Of a stretch of 27,532 nucleotides of DNA, positions 15,700-24,184 are shown piece by piece. Location of the stretch: positions 1 to 27,532 of the forward strand of contig SFNM01000015.1 in NCBI GenBank assembly GCA_004552725.1, written 5' to 3'. Each line of letters starts with the position of its first letter. Within the stretch, counting starts at the first letter, position 1. The position numbers and the translations under genes were made by a program. The notes beneath the pieces were generated by a model. It saw only the letters and a program-made list of their open reading frames with translations. It was not told the DNA's origin and searched no databases. The DNA is from Bacteroidales bacterium (GTDB lineage Bacteria; Bacteroidota; Bacteroidia; Bacteroidales; Muribaculaceae).

Positions 15700-17595
15700 T
15701 TATATTTTATCTGAAAAGCGATTAGTTGTATATATTTTCATTTGACAATTTTTGCAATCAAAGTCCAACTCGAGGGTGCCAATTGGGGCAATTAATTTCA
15801 ACACACCCTTTGGCAAGCGTGTAGCACCGGGCGTTTTGAGGCAAGCGCCGAGCGAACGGCGCAAGCAGTAGCGAGTAGTCATCACGCGCACTCTCCCCGG
15901 CTGTGGTTCCACTTCAATGGCCAATTGCTTCACTTCCGCTCCATGCTCCGTAAGGAATTTTCTCGCAGCGGAGTTAGCCACATTGGCATGATAATCCAAT
16001 ACAAGTCCTTTCAAAGCATCAATGGGCAAGTTGCAAGGTCGGCGTTGAGGTCGGCGACGCGATATAATCCATACATTCTCGAGCAATTCCAGCGCATTAC
16101 GGCGCAATGCGGCTAATGCCGACGAAGGCACAAACAACTCGCCCAAGTGGTCGCTAAAATCGCGAAGGCGATAATGAGTGTTGCCCAATTTTCCAATCAA
16201 ATCGCGGCGTTGCGCCTGTTGAGGCGAACGCGCCATATCTGTAAATGTCAATTCAGAGGTAATGGTAGCATGAAATCCGCGTTCATCGGCCACATCAACG
16301 GCTAAACGTCCATCGGGCAAATGCCGGAGTATGAAATCTACCGCAATGGTGCGCTGCGAAGTGTCGTTGCGAAGCAACTGAGCCTCTCGTTCTGCGTCGC
16401 TGTTGCGAAATAGTTCTGTGCCACGACGCGACGGCACATCGCCTCCAGGAGCCGGATATACATACTCTCCCTCCACGCGATTTACCCTAAATCCGGTAAA
16501 TCCGCGCTGGGGATCGAACCATCCAATGCCATCGCCATTGTGCAATGGCACGTTTCCACGAACGCGCAATCGACGTCCTTCTACGGCTTCGACTTCCGCC
16601 ACCTTGGGGCCCACAAATTTTGGTGTACTCCACGATGTGATGGCACGGTCGGCTTTCGGAGTAAGGAAATATGGTGTAAATCCACGGTTGAAAGCAGATG
16701 CTAAATCGGGGTTGAAATTCGTTTGTGTGCGACCATACGAACTGCGGCGATAGCGCTCGGGATATCGCGCCACCAACTCGTCCAATGCCTTGCTATATGC
16801 AGCAGTAACCGTCTTTACGTATGAAATCGGCTTCAATCGGCCTTCGATTTTGAAACTGCGCACACCGGCTTCAGCCATCTGTTGCAGATAGTCCAAGCGG
16901 TTCATATCTGCCAGCGAAAGCCAATGGCGCTCAGGGCCACGACCGTCGGGCAAATCCGTCACCGGATTACCTTTGCTATCGGCCAAAGTGTATTTCAGCC
17001 GACAAACCTGCGGACACTGGCCGCGATTGGCACTGCGTCCCGACAGCACTTGTCCGGCATGGCAATCACCACTGTAACTTACGCACAATGCTCCGTGCAC
17101 AAAGGCTTCAATCGAGGCACCATTGGCCGCCTTAGTTGCATCAGCAATTTGTTCTAACGAGAACTCGCGAGGCACCACGATTTGCGCAAATCCGGCTTGC
17201 GCCAACATTGAAATTTTCTCCGGTGAACGGCTATCCCACTGAGTGCTGGCATGCAATTCTATTGGAGGAATATTCATGGAAAGGATGGCCGGGTCTTGCA
17301 CTATCAGAGCGTCAACACCGGCCCGACATAACTTCCCTATCATGGCTTCGACAGCAGGCAATTCGTCATCGTAAATAATAGTATTTACTGTCGCATATAC
17401 TCGCACTCCGAATGGGCGAGCAGCCTCTACCACCATGGATATTTCTTCGATTGAATTACCGGCAGATGCTCGGGCACCGAAAGCCGGAGCACCGATATAC
17501 ACGGCATCAGCGCCATGCATTATAGCGGCAATGGCTGTAGCGGCATCGCGAGCCGGTGCAAGCAATTCCAATGTTTGTACCTTACCTTGCGCCAT
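15700..17595 (-). CDS. Peptidase U32 family protein, RlhA-like
   Basis: A 631-aa protein from the Met at 17595 (MAQGKVQTLELLAPA); the in-frame Met at 17664 lies inside the preceding gene and adds a poorly conserved leader. The U32 domain (about 8-280) contains four cysteines (Cys171, Cys178, Cys194, Cys198) around GRSANRGQC. A collagenase-like/DUF3656-type region follows, and a second Cys set (577, 585, 614, 617) ends the protein in CKNCQMK. In E. coli the similarly sized RlhA makes 5-hydroxycytidine 2501 in 23S rRNA and TrhP acts on tRNA uridine; most U32 proteins of this type are now seen as RNA hydroxylation factors, not proteases. An RNA-modifying role is therefore favoured. It overlaps the upstream PHP gene by 14 nt. 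Confidence 0.88.
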   Translation of the reverse strand: MAQGKVQTLELLAPARDAATAIAAIMHGADAVYIGAPAFGARASAGNSIEEISMVVEAARPFGVRVYATVNTIIYDDELPAVEAMIGKLCRAGVDALIVQDPAILSMNIPPIELHASTQWDSRSPEKISMLAQAGFAQIVVPREFSLEQIADATKAANGASIEAFVHGALCVSYSGDCHAGQVLSGRSANRGQCPQVCRLKYTLADSKGNPVTDLPDGRGPERHWLSLADMNRLDYLQQMAEAGVRSFKIEGRLKPISYVKTVTAAYSKALDELVARYPERYRRSSYGRTQTNFNPDLASAFNRGFTPYFLTPKADRAITSWSTPKFVGPKVAEVEAVEGRRLRVRGNVPLHNGDGIGWFDPQRGFTGFRVNRVEGEYVYPAPGGDVPSRRGTELFRNSDAEREAQLLRNDTSQRTIAVDFILRHLPDGRLAVDVADERGFHATITSELTFTDMARSPQQAQRRDLIGKLGNTHYRLRDFSDHLGELFVPSSALAALRRNALELLENVWIISRRRPQRRPCNLPIDALKGLVLDYHANVANSAARKFLTEHGAEVKQLAIEVEPQPGRVRVMTTRYCLRRSLGACLKTPGATRLPKGVLKLIAPIGTLELDFDCKNCQMKIYTTNRFSDKI

Positions 17596-18406
17596 CGTTG
17601 ATGCTGTTAAGTATTTCAAACGCTTCGAAGCGCGAGGCTTCCACACGGTCGGCATAATGTACATCGGAGTTCACCATCAAAGGCACTCCGGCATCTTTCA
17701 ACGTCTTCCAGTATCGAATGTGGGGAAAAAAGCGATGATGTTCGCTATATGCTTTGGTGTTGATTTCCACCACAACACCCGACTTCAATATTTGGTCAAT
17801 ATATCCGTCGACTAAATCGGCATACCACCCTTCTTGTTCAATTCCGGGATGATACATCGAAGCATTTTGGCCGATTTTGTCGAAATGGCCCAAAATTTCA
17901 AACCCGCCATCGGAGAGCATACGTTGTGACTGTTCGTAATATGTCTCTACCACATAGCGGATGTCGCGATGGAAGTGTTTATCCATTCGGCGACTAAAAT
18001 TGTCGAAATGCCCGTCAATATCAACATATTCGCCCCCTTGAGCCGGAATAAAATGCACCGAACCTATGCTATAGTCTAATCCGAGGTCGGCAAAATATTG
18101 AGTTGCAGGGCCCCATTGCGAGCCTAAATAGTCGATTTCCATGCCGCAATACAATCGACAACGGCCTTGGAGCAGTTGCGCCACACGTAGCAACTCTGCT
18201 TTATAGGCGGGCACATCCGTTGCTGCCATATTACACGGCGACTCAACCGGAATTGGCGAATGGGGAGTAAAACCTAAATACAATAAACCTGCGTCAGCCG
18301 CAGAGTTTGCGATGGCCTCTAATGTGCTTCGGCCATCGCAATACTGGGTGTGGCTGTGAAAATTGTACCGTGTGGTTTCTGATATAATTCTTTTAAAATC
18401 AATCAT
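17582..18406 (-). CDS. PHP-domain histidinol-phosphatase-like hydrolase
   Basis: A 274-aa PHP-family phosphoesterase. The metal-binding residues are visible in order: HSHTQYCDG (His17, His19, Asp24), TPHS (His49), GMEID (Glu90), GSVHF (His118), GHFDK (His174) and NSDVH (Asp248, His250). This is the HisK-type histidinol-phosphatase layout, which removes phosphate from L-histidinol phosphate in histidine biosynthesis. No other his biosynthesis gene is nearby, so a different phosphomonoester is possible. It starts 10 nt after floA ends and its last 14 nt overlap the U32 gene start. Confidence 0.88.
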   Translation of the reverse strand: MIDFKRIISETTRYNFHSHTQYCDGRSTLEAIANSAADAGLLYLGFTPHSPIPVESPCNMAATDVPAYKAELLRVAQLLQGRCRLYCGMEIDYLGSQWGPATQYFADLGLDYSIGSVHFIPAQGGEYVDIDGHFDNFSRRMDKHFHRDIRYVVETYYEQSQRMLSDGGFEILGHFDKIGQNASMYHPGIEQEGWYADLVDGYIDQILKSGVVVEINTKAYSEHHRFFPHIRYWKTLKDAGVPLMVNSDVHYADRVEASRFEAFEILNSINDGAR

Positions 18407-18415
18407 TTACCACTG

Positions 18416-19396
18416 TCAACGAGTAGGTGAGTCGAGCGCATCGCCATCAGCGAGCGACGTGCGCATACGGGTGTCAGCCTCCACATTTTTGAGGCGATAA
18501 TAGTCCATAATGCCGAGGTTGCCCGAGGCAAAAGCGGCAGCCATAGCGCGAGGCAGTTCGGCCTCGGCTTCAATTACCTTAGCGCGGGCTTCTTGAGCCT
18601 TGGCCTTCATCTCTTGTTCCAGGGCGATAGCCATTGCGCGGCGCTCCTCAGCCTTGGCTTGGGCGATATTTTTGTCGGCTTGTGCTTGGTCGATTTGAAG
18701 CACGGCACCGATGTTTTTACCTATATCAATGTCAGCGATATCGATCGACAAGATTTCGAAGGCGGTGCCACTATCCAAGCCTTTGCTCAGCACCAATTTT
18801 GAAATGCTGTCAGGGTTTTCGAGCACTTGTTTGTGCGATACGCTCGAACCAATCGACGACACGATGCCTTCGCCTACGCGAGCCAATACGGTGTCTTCAC
18901 CGGCGCCGCCCACCAATTGATGGATGTTGGCGCGAACGGTCACACGTGCCTTCGCTATCAATTGAATACCGTCTTTGGCCACTGCTGTCACCGGCGGAGT
19001 ATCAATCACCTTGGGATTTACACTCATTTGCACGGCTTGGAACACATCGCGACCGGCCAGGTCGATGGCGGTAGCCATTTTGAAGCCCAAGGGTATGTTG
19101 GCTTTAGCGGCCGATACCAAAGCGTGAACGACGCGCTCGGGATTACCACCGGCCAAGTAGTGAGCTTCCAATTCGTCGCGGCTCACGTCCTGCAAGCCGG
19201 CCTTATGTGCTTCGATTAAAGCACGCACAATCACCGCCGCCGGCACCGTGCGGATGCGCATCAACACCAATTGTATCAGCGAAATCTTCACACCACTCAC
19301 GCGAGCCGAAATCCATAGGAAGAACGGGCAGTAGTAGAAGAATATGCAGAGCAGCAATACCGCTGCGCCTACAAGTAATAATAGCGTAATTTCCAT
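18416..19396 (-). CDS. floA: Flotillin-like protein FloA
   Basis: A 326-aa membrane scaffold protein of the UPF0365/FloA family. A single N-terminal membrane segment or hairpin (about 3-28) precedes the SPFH-type region (about 30-210, with GFKMATAIDLAGRDVFQAV and VNPKVIDTPPV). A helical AE-rich stretch (about 235-290) and a short tail follow. FloA proteins oligomerise in the inner membrane and organise membrane microdomains in other bacteria. An NfeD-type partner gene, frequent beside floA, is absent here. Instead the gene is placed 15 nt after a secreted TPR/PD40 protein gene and 9 nt before the PHP gene. Confidence 0.95.
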   Translation of the reverse strand: MEITLLLLVGAAVLLLCIFFYYCPFFLWISARVSGVKISLIQLVLMRIRTVPAAVIVRALIEAHKAGLQDVSRDELEAHYLAGGNPERVVHALVSAAKANIPLGFKMATAIDLAGRDVFQAVQMSVNPKVIDTPPVTAVAKDGIQLIAKARVTVRANIHQLVGGAGEDTVLARVGEGIVSSIGSSVSHKQVLENPDSISKLVLSKGLDSGTAFEILSIDIADIDIGKNIGAVLQIDQAQADKNIAQAKAEERRAMAIALEQEMKAKAQEARAKVIEAEAELPRAMAAAFASGNLGIMDYYRLKNVEADTRMRTSLADGDALDSPTR

Positions 19397-19411
19397 AGTT
19401 GGAGATTGAGA

Positions 19412-20830
19412 TTATTGAGTTATGTAATTGAGTTCTAACCTTATAGCAGTGTTAGTTTGTATCTGCTTTTCGCGACGAGCACCGGCCAATTGGTCCTCGG
19501 CATCGAGGATATCGGAGCCTACAGCAATTTTACCATCGGTATAAGAGCGGCGCAAAGCGGCCAACTTGCGCTCCAAATTGATGCAACGCAGTTCACTGTC
19601 AATAGCACGTGCCATAGCGCTTCGGGCCTCCGGGTTTTGAAAATCATTGAGCGTGTGATACACTCGGTCATTACTACCTATGGGGAGGTTGAAAGTACGG
19701 CCGGATGATGCTCCTGCAGTCGGTCCGACGCTACCATTTTGGTCAATTTTCGACAGCAACGCAGAATAGTCAGTACCGGGCGATTGAGTCAGAGATATAT
19801 CGCTCATTTTGGCCAATGCTCGCAAGTTGGAATCATCAAGGTCTACATTTCTGCGGGTCGCGGAAGGCACAAATACATAAATGGTCACCTTACCGGGGAT
19901 ATGATTGCGGTCGGTGGCCCACCACCCAACTCCGGTGATTTCATCTATCGCCAACAAGTAATCGTCGGCCGGCGAATTATACGGCATTCCCACATTTTGA
20001 GGCAGTAAGAAGCCGTCATCGCTACGTCTGGTCAAGAAAATATCATAGCCACCAATAGAACCTTCGCCATCATTGGCAAAGTACAATGTCAGGCCATCGG
20101 CCATCATAAACGGATACTCTGCATTGCCGCCACCATTAAGATCTTCACCGCCCAACGGCATCGGATGGTCAATAGTTCCATCATCGAGGATGCCCGCCGA
20201 CATCAACCGGTAGCAACCGGTGCTATCCGGCTGAGAGTAAAACAATTCGGTGTTGATTTGAGGCAAGAAACCGAGTTCTACATCTTCAATACTAAGCATA
20301 CTTCCGCTCACAAAGCGACCTGCTTCCGGGGCCATCTTGTACGCAGTAAAAAACATATCGGCATCGACCACAATCGAGTCGATTACCTCGATTTTTTCCA
20401 CGCGCTGAAGCATATTTTCCATCAATACCAACCGAGATTTCTCACGTTCAAACGCCTCGGTGTCCGATATCTGACGACGAGCCTTACGCATCATCGATTC
20501 ATAAGTAGAGAAATACTCCAGCGCATCTTCAGCACAATAATTATCTGCGGATAATCCGCCTAAAGCATAAGCGGCTTCTGGCACATCGCGCTTGAGTGCC
20601 GTCTCCAAAAACGGCACCGCCTCCGATTGCCGGTTCAGCGCAATCAACGTAGCGCCCAACCAATAATTGGCATTGCCATTTCTGGGCGACTGACGTTGCA
20701 AAGGTTGAAGTATTGCAAGGGCATCCTCATATCGACCCTCTCTATATAATTTTTTGGCTTCATCTATTGGAGCAGCCAATGCATTTGCGCTCACTGCAAC
20801 CAATAATGCCACCAATATTTTTTTTACCAT
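19412..20830 (-). CDS. Secreted TPR and PD40 (WD40-like) repeat protein
   Basis: A 472-aa protein from the Met at 20830 (MVKKILVALLVAVSANALAA), which starts a clean signal peptide. The upstream Met at 20854 overlaps the predicted promoter and is rejected. TPR-like helices (about 21-125; AKKLYREGRYEDALAIL is a typical repeat) lead into a helical link and a PD40-like beta-propeller part with YPFMMADGLTLYFANDG and GGYDIFLTRR (about 235-280). The C-terminus (about 400-465) is helical. Similar repeats occur in PorE-like and OmpA-linked envelope proteins of Bacteroidota, but there is no OmpA domain here. The role is unknown; a periplasmic scaffold is an inference. First gene of the seven-gene operon. 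Confidence 0.82.
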   Translation of the reverse strand: MVKKILVALLVAVSANALAAPIDEAKKLYREGRYEDALAILQPLQRQSPRNGNANYWLGATLIALNRQSEAVPFLETALKRDVPEAAYALGGLSADNYCAEDALEYFSTYESMMRKARRQISDTEAFEREKSRLVLMENMLQRVEKIEVIDSIVVDADMFFTAYKMAPEAGRFVSGSMLSIEDVELGFLPQINTELFYSQPDSTGCYRLMSAGILDDGTIDHPMPLGGEDLNGGGNAEYPFMMADGLTLYFANDGEGSIGGYDIFLTRRSDDGFLLPQNVGMPYNSPADDYLLAIDEITGVGWWATDRNHIPGKVTIYVFVPSATRRNVDLDDSNLRALAKMSDISLTQSPGTDYSALLSKIDQNGSVGPTAGASSGRTFNLPIGSNDRVYHTLNDFQNPEARSAMARAIDSELRCINLERKLAALRRSYTDGKIAVGSDILDAEDQLAGARREKQIQTNTAIRLELNYITQ

Positions 20831-20851
20831 ATTCAATCGTATTATTTTTCG

Positions 20852-20882
20852 CAAAGTTACGCAAAATAATTCATTCTACAAA
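20852..20882 (-). promoter_or_regulatory. Promoter of the seven-gene FloA operon
   Basis: On the minus strand TTTG (20879-20882), 19 nt, TAACTTTG (20852-20859): a full match to the Bacteroidota -33/-7 consensus. The transcript would start near 20846, about 16 nt before the start codon at 20830. No similar box is seen in the gaps between the seven genes. Confidence 0.8.
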
Positions 20883-20974
20883 AAAATCCAATTCGCCTTT
20901 CCTCCAAAAAATTCAAAAATCACCGATAAATAATCCAATCCGTTAAGTGATAGCTATGGTTGCATCGCTTTTTA

Positions 20975-21006
20975 TTTGTATCTATTTTGATTAATTTGTA
21001 ACTTTG
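20975..21006 (+). promoter_or_regulatory. Promoter of the nucleoside hydrolase-like gene
   Basis: TTTG (20975-20978), 20 nt, TAACTTTG (20999-21006), a full consensus match. The start codon at 21027 follows a leader of about 15 nt. It diverges from the FloA operon promoter, about 92 bp away. Confidence 0.8.
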
Positions 21007-21026
21007 CGCACAAAATCCTTTCTTTC

Positions 21027-22019
21027 ATGAAATACTTAACTATTATTCTTTGCTTCGTTTTGATATGCTCTTGCAATGATAATGAGCCGGAACATGGCAA
21101 CGAAATTGAACGAGCCACAATTATATTTGACACCGATATCATCAGTAGCACTGATGACTTGGTGGCACTTTGCGCACTATACAAATATATGGATGAAGGC
21201 AAATGCGATGTCATAGGCGTCGTTGTGGATCGCGAAGGCGAGGTAAACGCTGCTTGCGTCGATGTATTCAACACTTATTACGGTCATCCGGAAATTCCCA
21301 TTGGCTTAGTTCGGAATGGCATAAAGGATGCCAAGGTATTTATTGACTACTCCGGTGTGGTTAACTGGAAAGATGCTGACGGTGGCCCTCTATTTCCCCG
21401 CTCAATTGAGGATTACTCTACTCTGCCCGAGGGGTGGGAACTTTACCGCTCTCTGCTTCAATCCGCACCGGACAAATCCGTGACCATTGTCTCGGTGGGC
21501 TTTGTAACAGCCCTTGCACAACTTCTGACCAGCGAGGGAGGCCAACGGTTGGTGGCTGATAAAGTTAAAGCGCTCTACATAATGGGCGGACGCTTTAACG
21601 GTGGCAAGCCCGATTACAATTTCGCTCAAGGATTAGAATTTGCTCATACTTTTTTCAGCCTTTGGCCCGAGAACACACCCGTTGTTTTCTCGCCATCAGA
21701 AGTGGGTGCAGGCATTTACTACAGCAAGCAGCAACTGCTCGACGATTTTTCAGGCAAGGGGCTTAATCCGCTGAATGAAATTTATCAGCGCTACGATGAA
21801 GACAAAACGCAAAAAATGTGGGATCCGCTCACTGTCATTCAAGCAGTGGAGGGCGACTACCTATTCTCTCTATCGGAGTGGGGCTATGTGACCCTCGACG
21901 ATGAAGGCAACACATCGTTCACCGCTTCACCTTCCGGCAATTGCCGCTATCAAAAGCCCGGAAATGACCGATGGAACACCGCTACCCTCAACAAAATTCA
22001 CGACTTGATTATGCCTTAG
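21027..22019 (+). CDS. Nucleoside hydrolase-like lipoprotein
   Basis: A 330-aa protein with a short signal peptide and a cysteine at position 16 (LICSC) suited to lipidation. The fold is that of inosine-uridine nucleoside hydrolases, which cut the N-glycosidic bond of nucleosides using a calcium site. The calcium motif, DTDxGNDxDD in many Bacteroidota relatives, reads DTDIISSTDD (35-44): the three outer Asp residues remain, but the Gly-Asn-Asp loop is replaced by Ile-Ser-Ser. Other marks persist: VNGxxF-like VDVFNTYYG, NFAQGLEFA with Asn and Glu, and Asp266 in KMWDPLTV. Activity on nucleosides is plausible but the altered loop makes another substrate or weak activity possible. Probably transcribed alone from its own promoter. 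Confidence 0.85.
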   Translation: MKYLTIILCFVLICSCNDNEPEHGNEIERATIIFDTDIISSTDDLVALCALYKYMDEGKCDVIGVVVDREGEVNAACVDVFNTYYGHPEIPIGLVRNGIKDAKVFIDYSGVVNWKDADGGPLFPRSIEDYSTLPEGWELYRSLLQSAPDKSVTIVSVGFVTALAQLLTSEGGQRLVADKVKALYIMGGRFNGGKPDYNFAQGLEFAHTFFSLWPENTPVVFSPSEVGAGIYYSKQQLLDDFSGKGLNPLNEIYQRYDEDKTQKMWDPLTVIQAVEGDYLFSLSEWGYVTLDDEGNTSFTASPSGNCRYQKPGNDRWNTATLNKIHDLIMP

Positions 22020-22075
22020 GACCTTCTCTTATGACACCTCTGCTCACGCAACTTGATGTCGTTTCATCTCCATTT

Positions 22076-22107
22076 CTTGTCATTTCAAAATCTTTTTTGT
22101 ACCTTTG
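22076..22107 (+). promoter_or_regulatory. Promoter of the M13 peptidase gene
   Basis: CTTG (22076-22079), 20 nt, TACCTTTG (22100-22107), close to consensus. It puts transcription start near 22113 and supports the start codon at 22130 over the in-frame Met at 21971, which lies inside the preceding gene. Confidence 0.7.
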
Positions 22108-22129
22108 CCGCAAAATCACATCTAATAAT

Positions 22130-24139
22130 ATGAAGAAAAACTATCTTTGCACATTTGCCCTTTGTGCATTGTGCTCTTCGGGCGCTCTCGCCCTCAGTCA
22201 TGGCATTGACCCCAACAACCTCGACCCATCGGTTAATCCCGCCAATGATTTCTACAACTACGCCTGTGGCGGTTGGATGGTACGCAACCCTTTGGCCGAC
22301 GAATACTCACGTTTCGGTAGTTTCGACCAACTCGGCGAACTCAACCGCAGCCAAGTCAAAGACCTCGTGCTTGGTCTCGATGCCTCTTCCGCCGAATTCG
22401 GCTCCAATACTCAAAAAATTGCCGATCTCTATGCTCAAGGTATGGATGAGCAACGTCTCAACAACGAAGGTGCATCACCTTTGATGGCCGACCTTGCCAC
22501 TCTTGCTTCAGCCACCAAAGCCAACCTTCCGCAAATCTTAGCCACCGTGCCCGGCCTTGATGCGTTCTTCAACATCTTCGTTGAAGCCGATATGGCCGAC
22601 GTCTCCACCAACGCAATGTACTGGTATCAAGGTGGCATTGGTTTGGGCGACCGCGACTATTACATCCTCAACGGCGACGACGAGCAACGTATCCGCACCG
22701 CCTACCGCGAGTTCCTCCACACACTCGCGACCCTCGTGGGATACGACCACGCTGCTGCTTACCGCCTCGTAGGTAATGTAATTGACATCGAAACTGCACT
22801 TGCCCAAGCGGCCATGTCGCGCGAAGAACTTCGCGACCCGGCCGCCACTTACAACCCCACCCCGATGGCCGACATCTGCGCAAAATACACCAACTTCGAT
22901 TTGCGCAAGTTCTTCTCCGCCCTGGGCATCAACAAGATTGAGACTCTTGTCGTAAGCCAACCGAAAGCACTCGAAGCCGTTGACCATATCATCGGCTCCA
23001 TTTCAGATGTCGCTCTGCGCGACTACCTCACCGCTTGCTATCTCCGCTCGGCCGCTTCTTATCTTAGCGACGACTTTGTTGATGCTGAATTTGCGCTCAA
23101 CCAAGTGCTTTCGGGTGTGCAACAGCAACAACCGCGCTGGAAACGTGCGCTCTCCATCCCCAACAGTATGCTCGGCGAAGCACTCGGCCAACTGTATGTA
23201 GAACGCTACTTCCCTGCCGAGTCCAAAGCCAAAATGGAAACCCTTGTGCACAACCTCCAAACCGCACTGGGTCAACACATCGACGCGCTCACTTGGATGA
23301 GTTCCGAAACAAAAGCCCGCGCACACGAAAAACTCTCCACTTTCTTGGTAAAAATCGGATATCCCGATACTTGGCGCGACTACTCTGCCCTCACCATCGA
23401 CCCCCAAAAGTCGTATTGGAACAACATTCAAGCATGTATGGTATTCAACCTCAACTATATGCTTTCCGACTTCGGCAAACCCGTCGACCGCAACCGTTGG
23501 TATATGACTCCGCAAACAGTCAACGCTTACTATAACCCCACCACCAACGAAATTTGCTTCCCCGCCGGCATCCTTCAACAGCCTTTCTTCGACCCTGAGG
23601 CAGATGATGCTGTGAACTACGGTGCCATCGGCGTGGTTATAGGTCACGAAATGACTCACGGCTTCGATGACCAAGGCCGCAACTTCGACGCCTACGGCAA
23701 CCTCAACAATTGGTGGACCGACGCCGACGCTGACGCTTTCAATCGCCTCGCCGATCAACTCGTGGCTCAATTCGACGCAGTAGAAGTGGCTCCCGGTGTG
23801 CATGCCAACGGCCGTTTCACCCTCGGAGAAAATATTGCTGACCAAGGCGGCTTGCGTGTGGCTTACACTGCTTATCACAACTCGCTTAATGGTGCCGAAG
23901 CGCCCGTAATCGACGGCTTCACTCCCGACCAACGTTTCTACCTCGCATACGCCAACGTGTGGGCCGCCAACATCCGCGAGGCTGAAATCCTTAAACGCAC
24001 CAAAACCGACCCCCACTCGCTCGGCCGCTGGCGCGTCAACGCCACCCTGCGCAACATTGCCCCCTTCTTCGCCGCTTTCAACATCAACCAAGGCGACGCG
24101 ATGTTCCGCCCCGAAGCCGAACGTGTTATCATCTGGTAA
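22130..24139 (+). CDS. M13 family zinc metallopeptidase (neprilysin/PepO-like)
   Basis: A 669-aa secreted peptidase with a signal peptide ending near GALA (residue 21). The N-terminal M13 mark DFYNYACGGWM (40-50) is present. The zinc site is HEMTH (506-510), with the third ligand in ENIAD (Glu567 to Asp571) followed by QGG. The C-terminus ends in the family-typical tryptophan. M13 enzymes degrade oligopeptides of roughly up to 40 residues outside the cytoplasm. The length is normal. Strong C-ending codon preference suggests high expression. The pullulanase gene follows after 45 bp without a recognisable promoter, so the two are probably co-transcribed. Confidence 0.95.
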   Translation: MKKNYLCTFALCALCSSGALALSHGIDPNNLDPSVNPANDFYNYACGGWMVRNPLADEYSRFGSFDQLGELNRSQVKDLVLGLDASSAEFGSNTQKIADLYAQGMDEQRLNNEGASPLMADLATLASATKANLPQILATVPGLDAFFNIFVEADMADVSTNAMYWYQGGIGLGDRDYYILNGDDEQRIRTAYREFLHTLATLVGYDHAAAYRLVGNVIDIETALAQAAMSREELRDPAATYNPTPMADICAKYTNFDLRKFFSALGINKIETLVVSQPKALEAVDHIIGSISDVALRDYLTACYLRSAASYLSDDFVDAEFALNQVLSGVQQQQPRWKRALSIPNSMLGEALGQLYVERYFPAESKAKMETLVHNLQTALGQHIDALTWMSSETKARAHEKLSTFLVKIGYPDTWRDYSALTIDPQKSYWNNIQACMVFNLNYMLSDFGKPVDRNRWYMTPQTVNAYYNPTTNEICFPAGILQQPFFDPEADDAVNYGAIGVVIGHEMTHGFDDQGRNFDAYGNLNNWWTDADADAFNRLADQLVAQFDAVEVAPGVHANGRFTLGENIADQGGLRVAYTAYHNSLNGAEAPVIDGFTPDQRFYLAYANVWAANIREAEILKRTKTDPHSLGRWRVNATLRNIAPFFAAFNINQGDAMFRPEAERVIIW

Positions 24140-24184
24140 CCTCCACTCGACATCACTTAATGATCTATACATCTTATCACAACC

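Noticed and set aside
17596..17664. Upstream start of the U32 gene inside the PHP gene
   Set aside because: The extra 23 residues are basic and atypical of U32 proteins. The Met at 17595 precedes the conserved LELLAPA start and gives a normal short overlap.
21971..22129. Upstream start of the M13 peptidase inside the nucleoside hydrolase-like gene
   Set aside because: A near-consensus promoter lies between it and the Met at 22130, which opens a proper signal peptide.
23003..24172. 389-codon minus-strand open frame opposite the M13 peptidase gene
   Set aside because: The plus-strand gene has clear M13 catalytic motifs across the same stretch. The antisense frame shows no family features.
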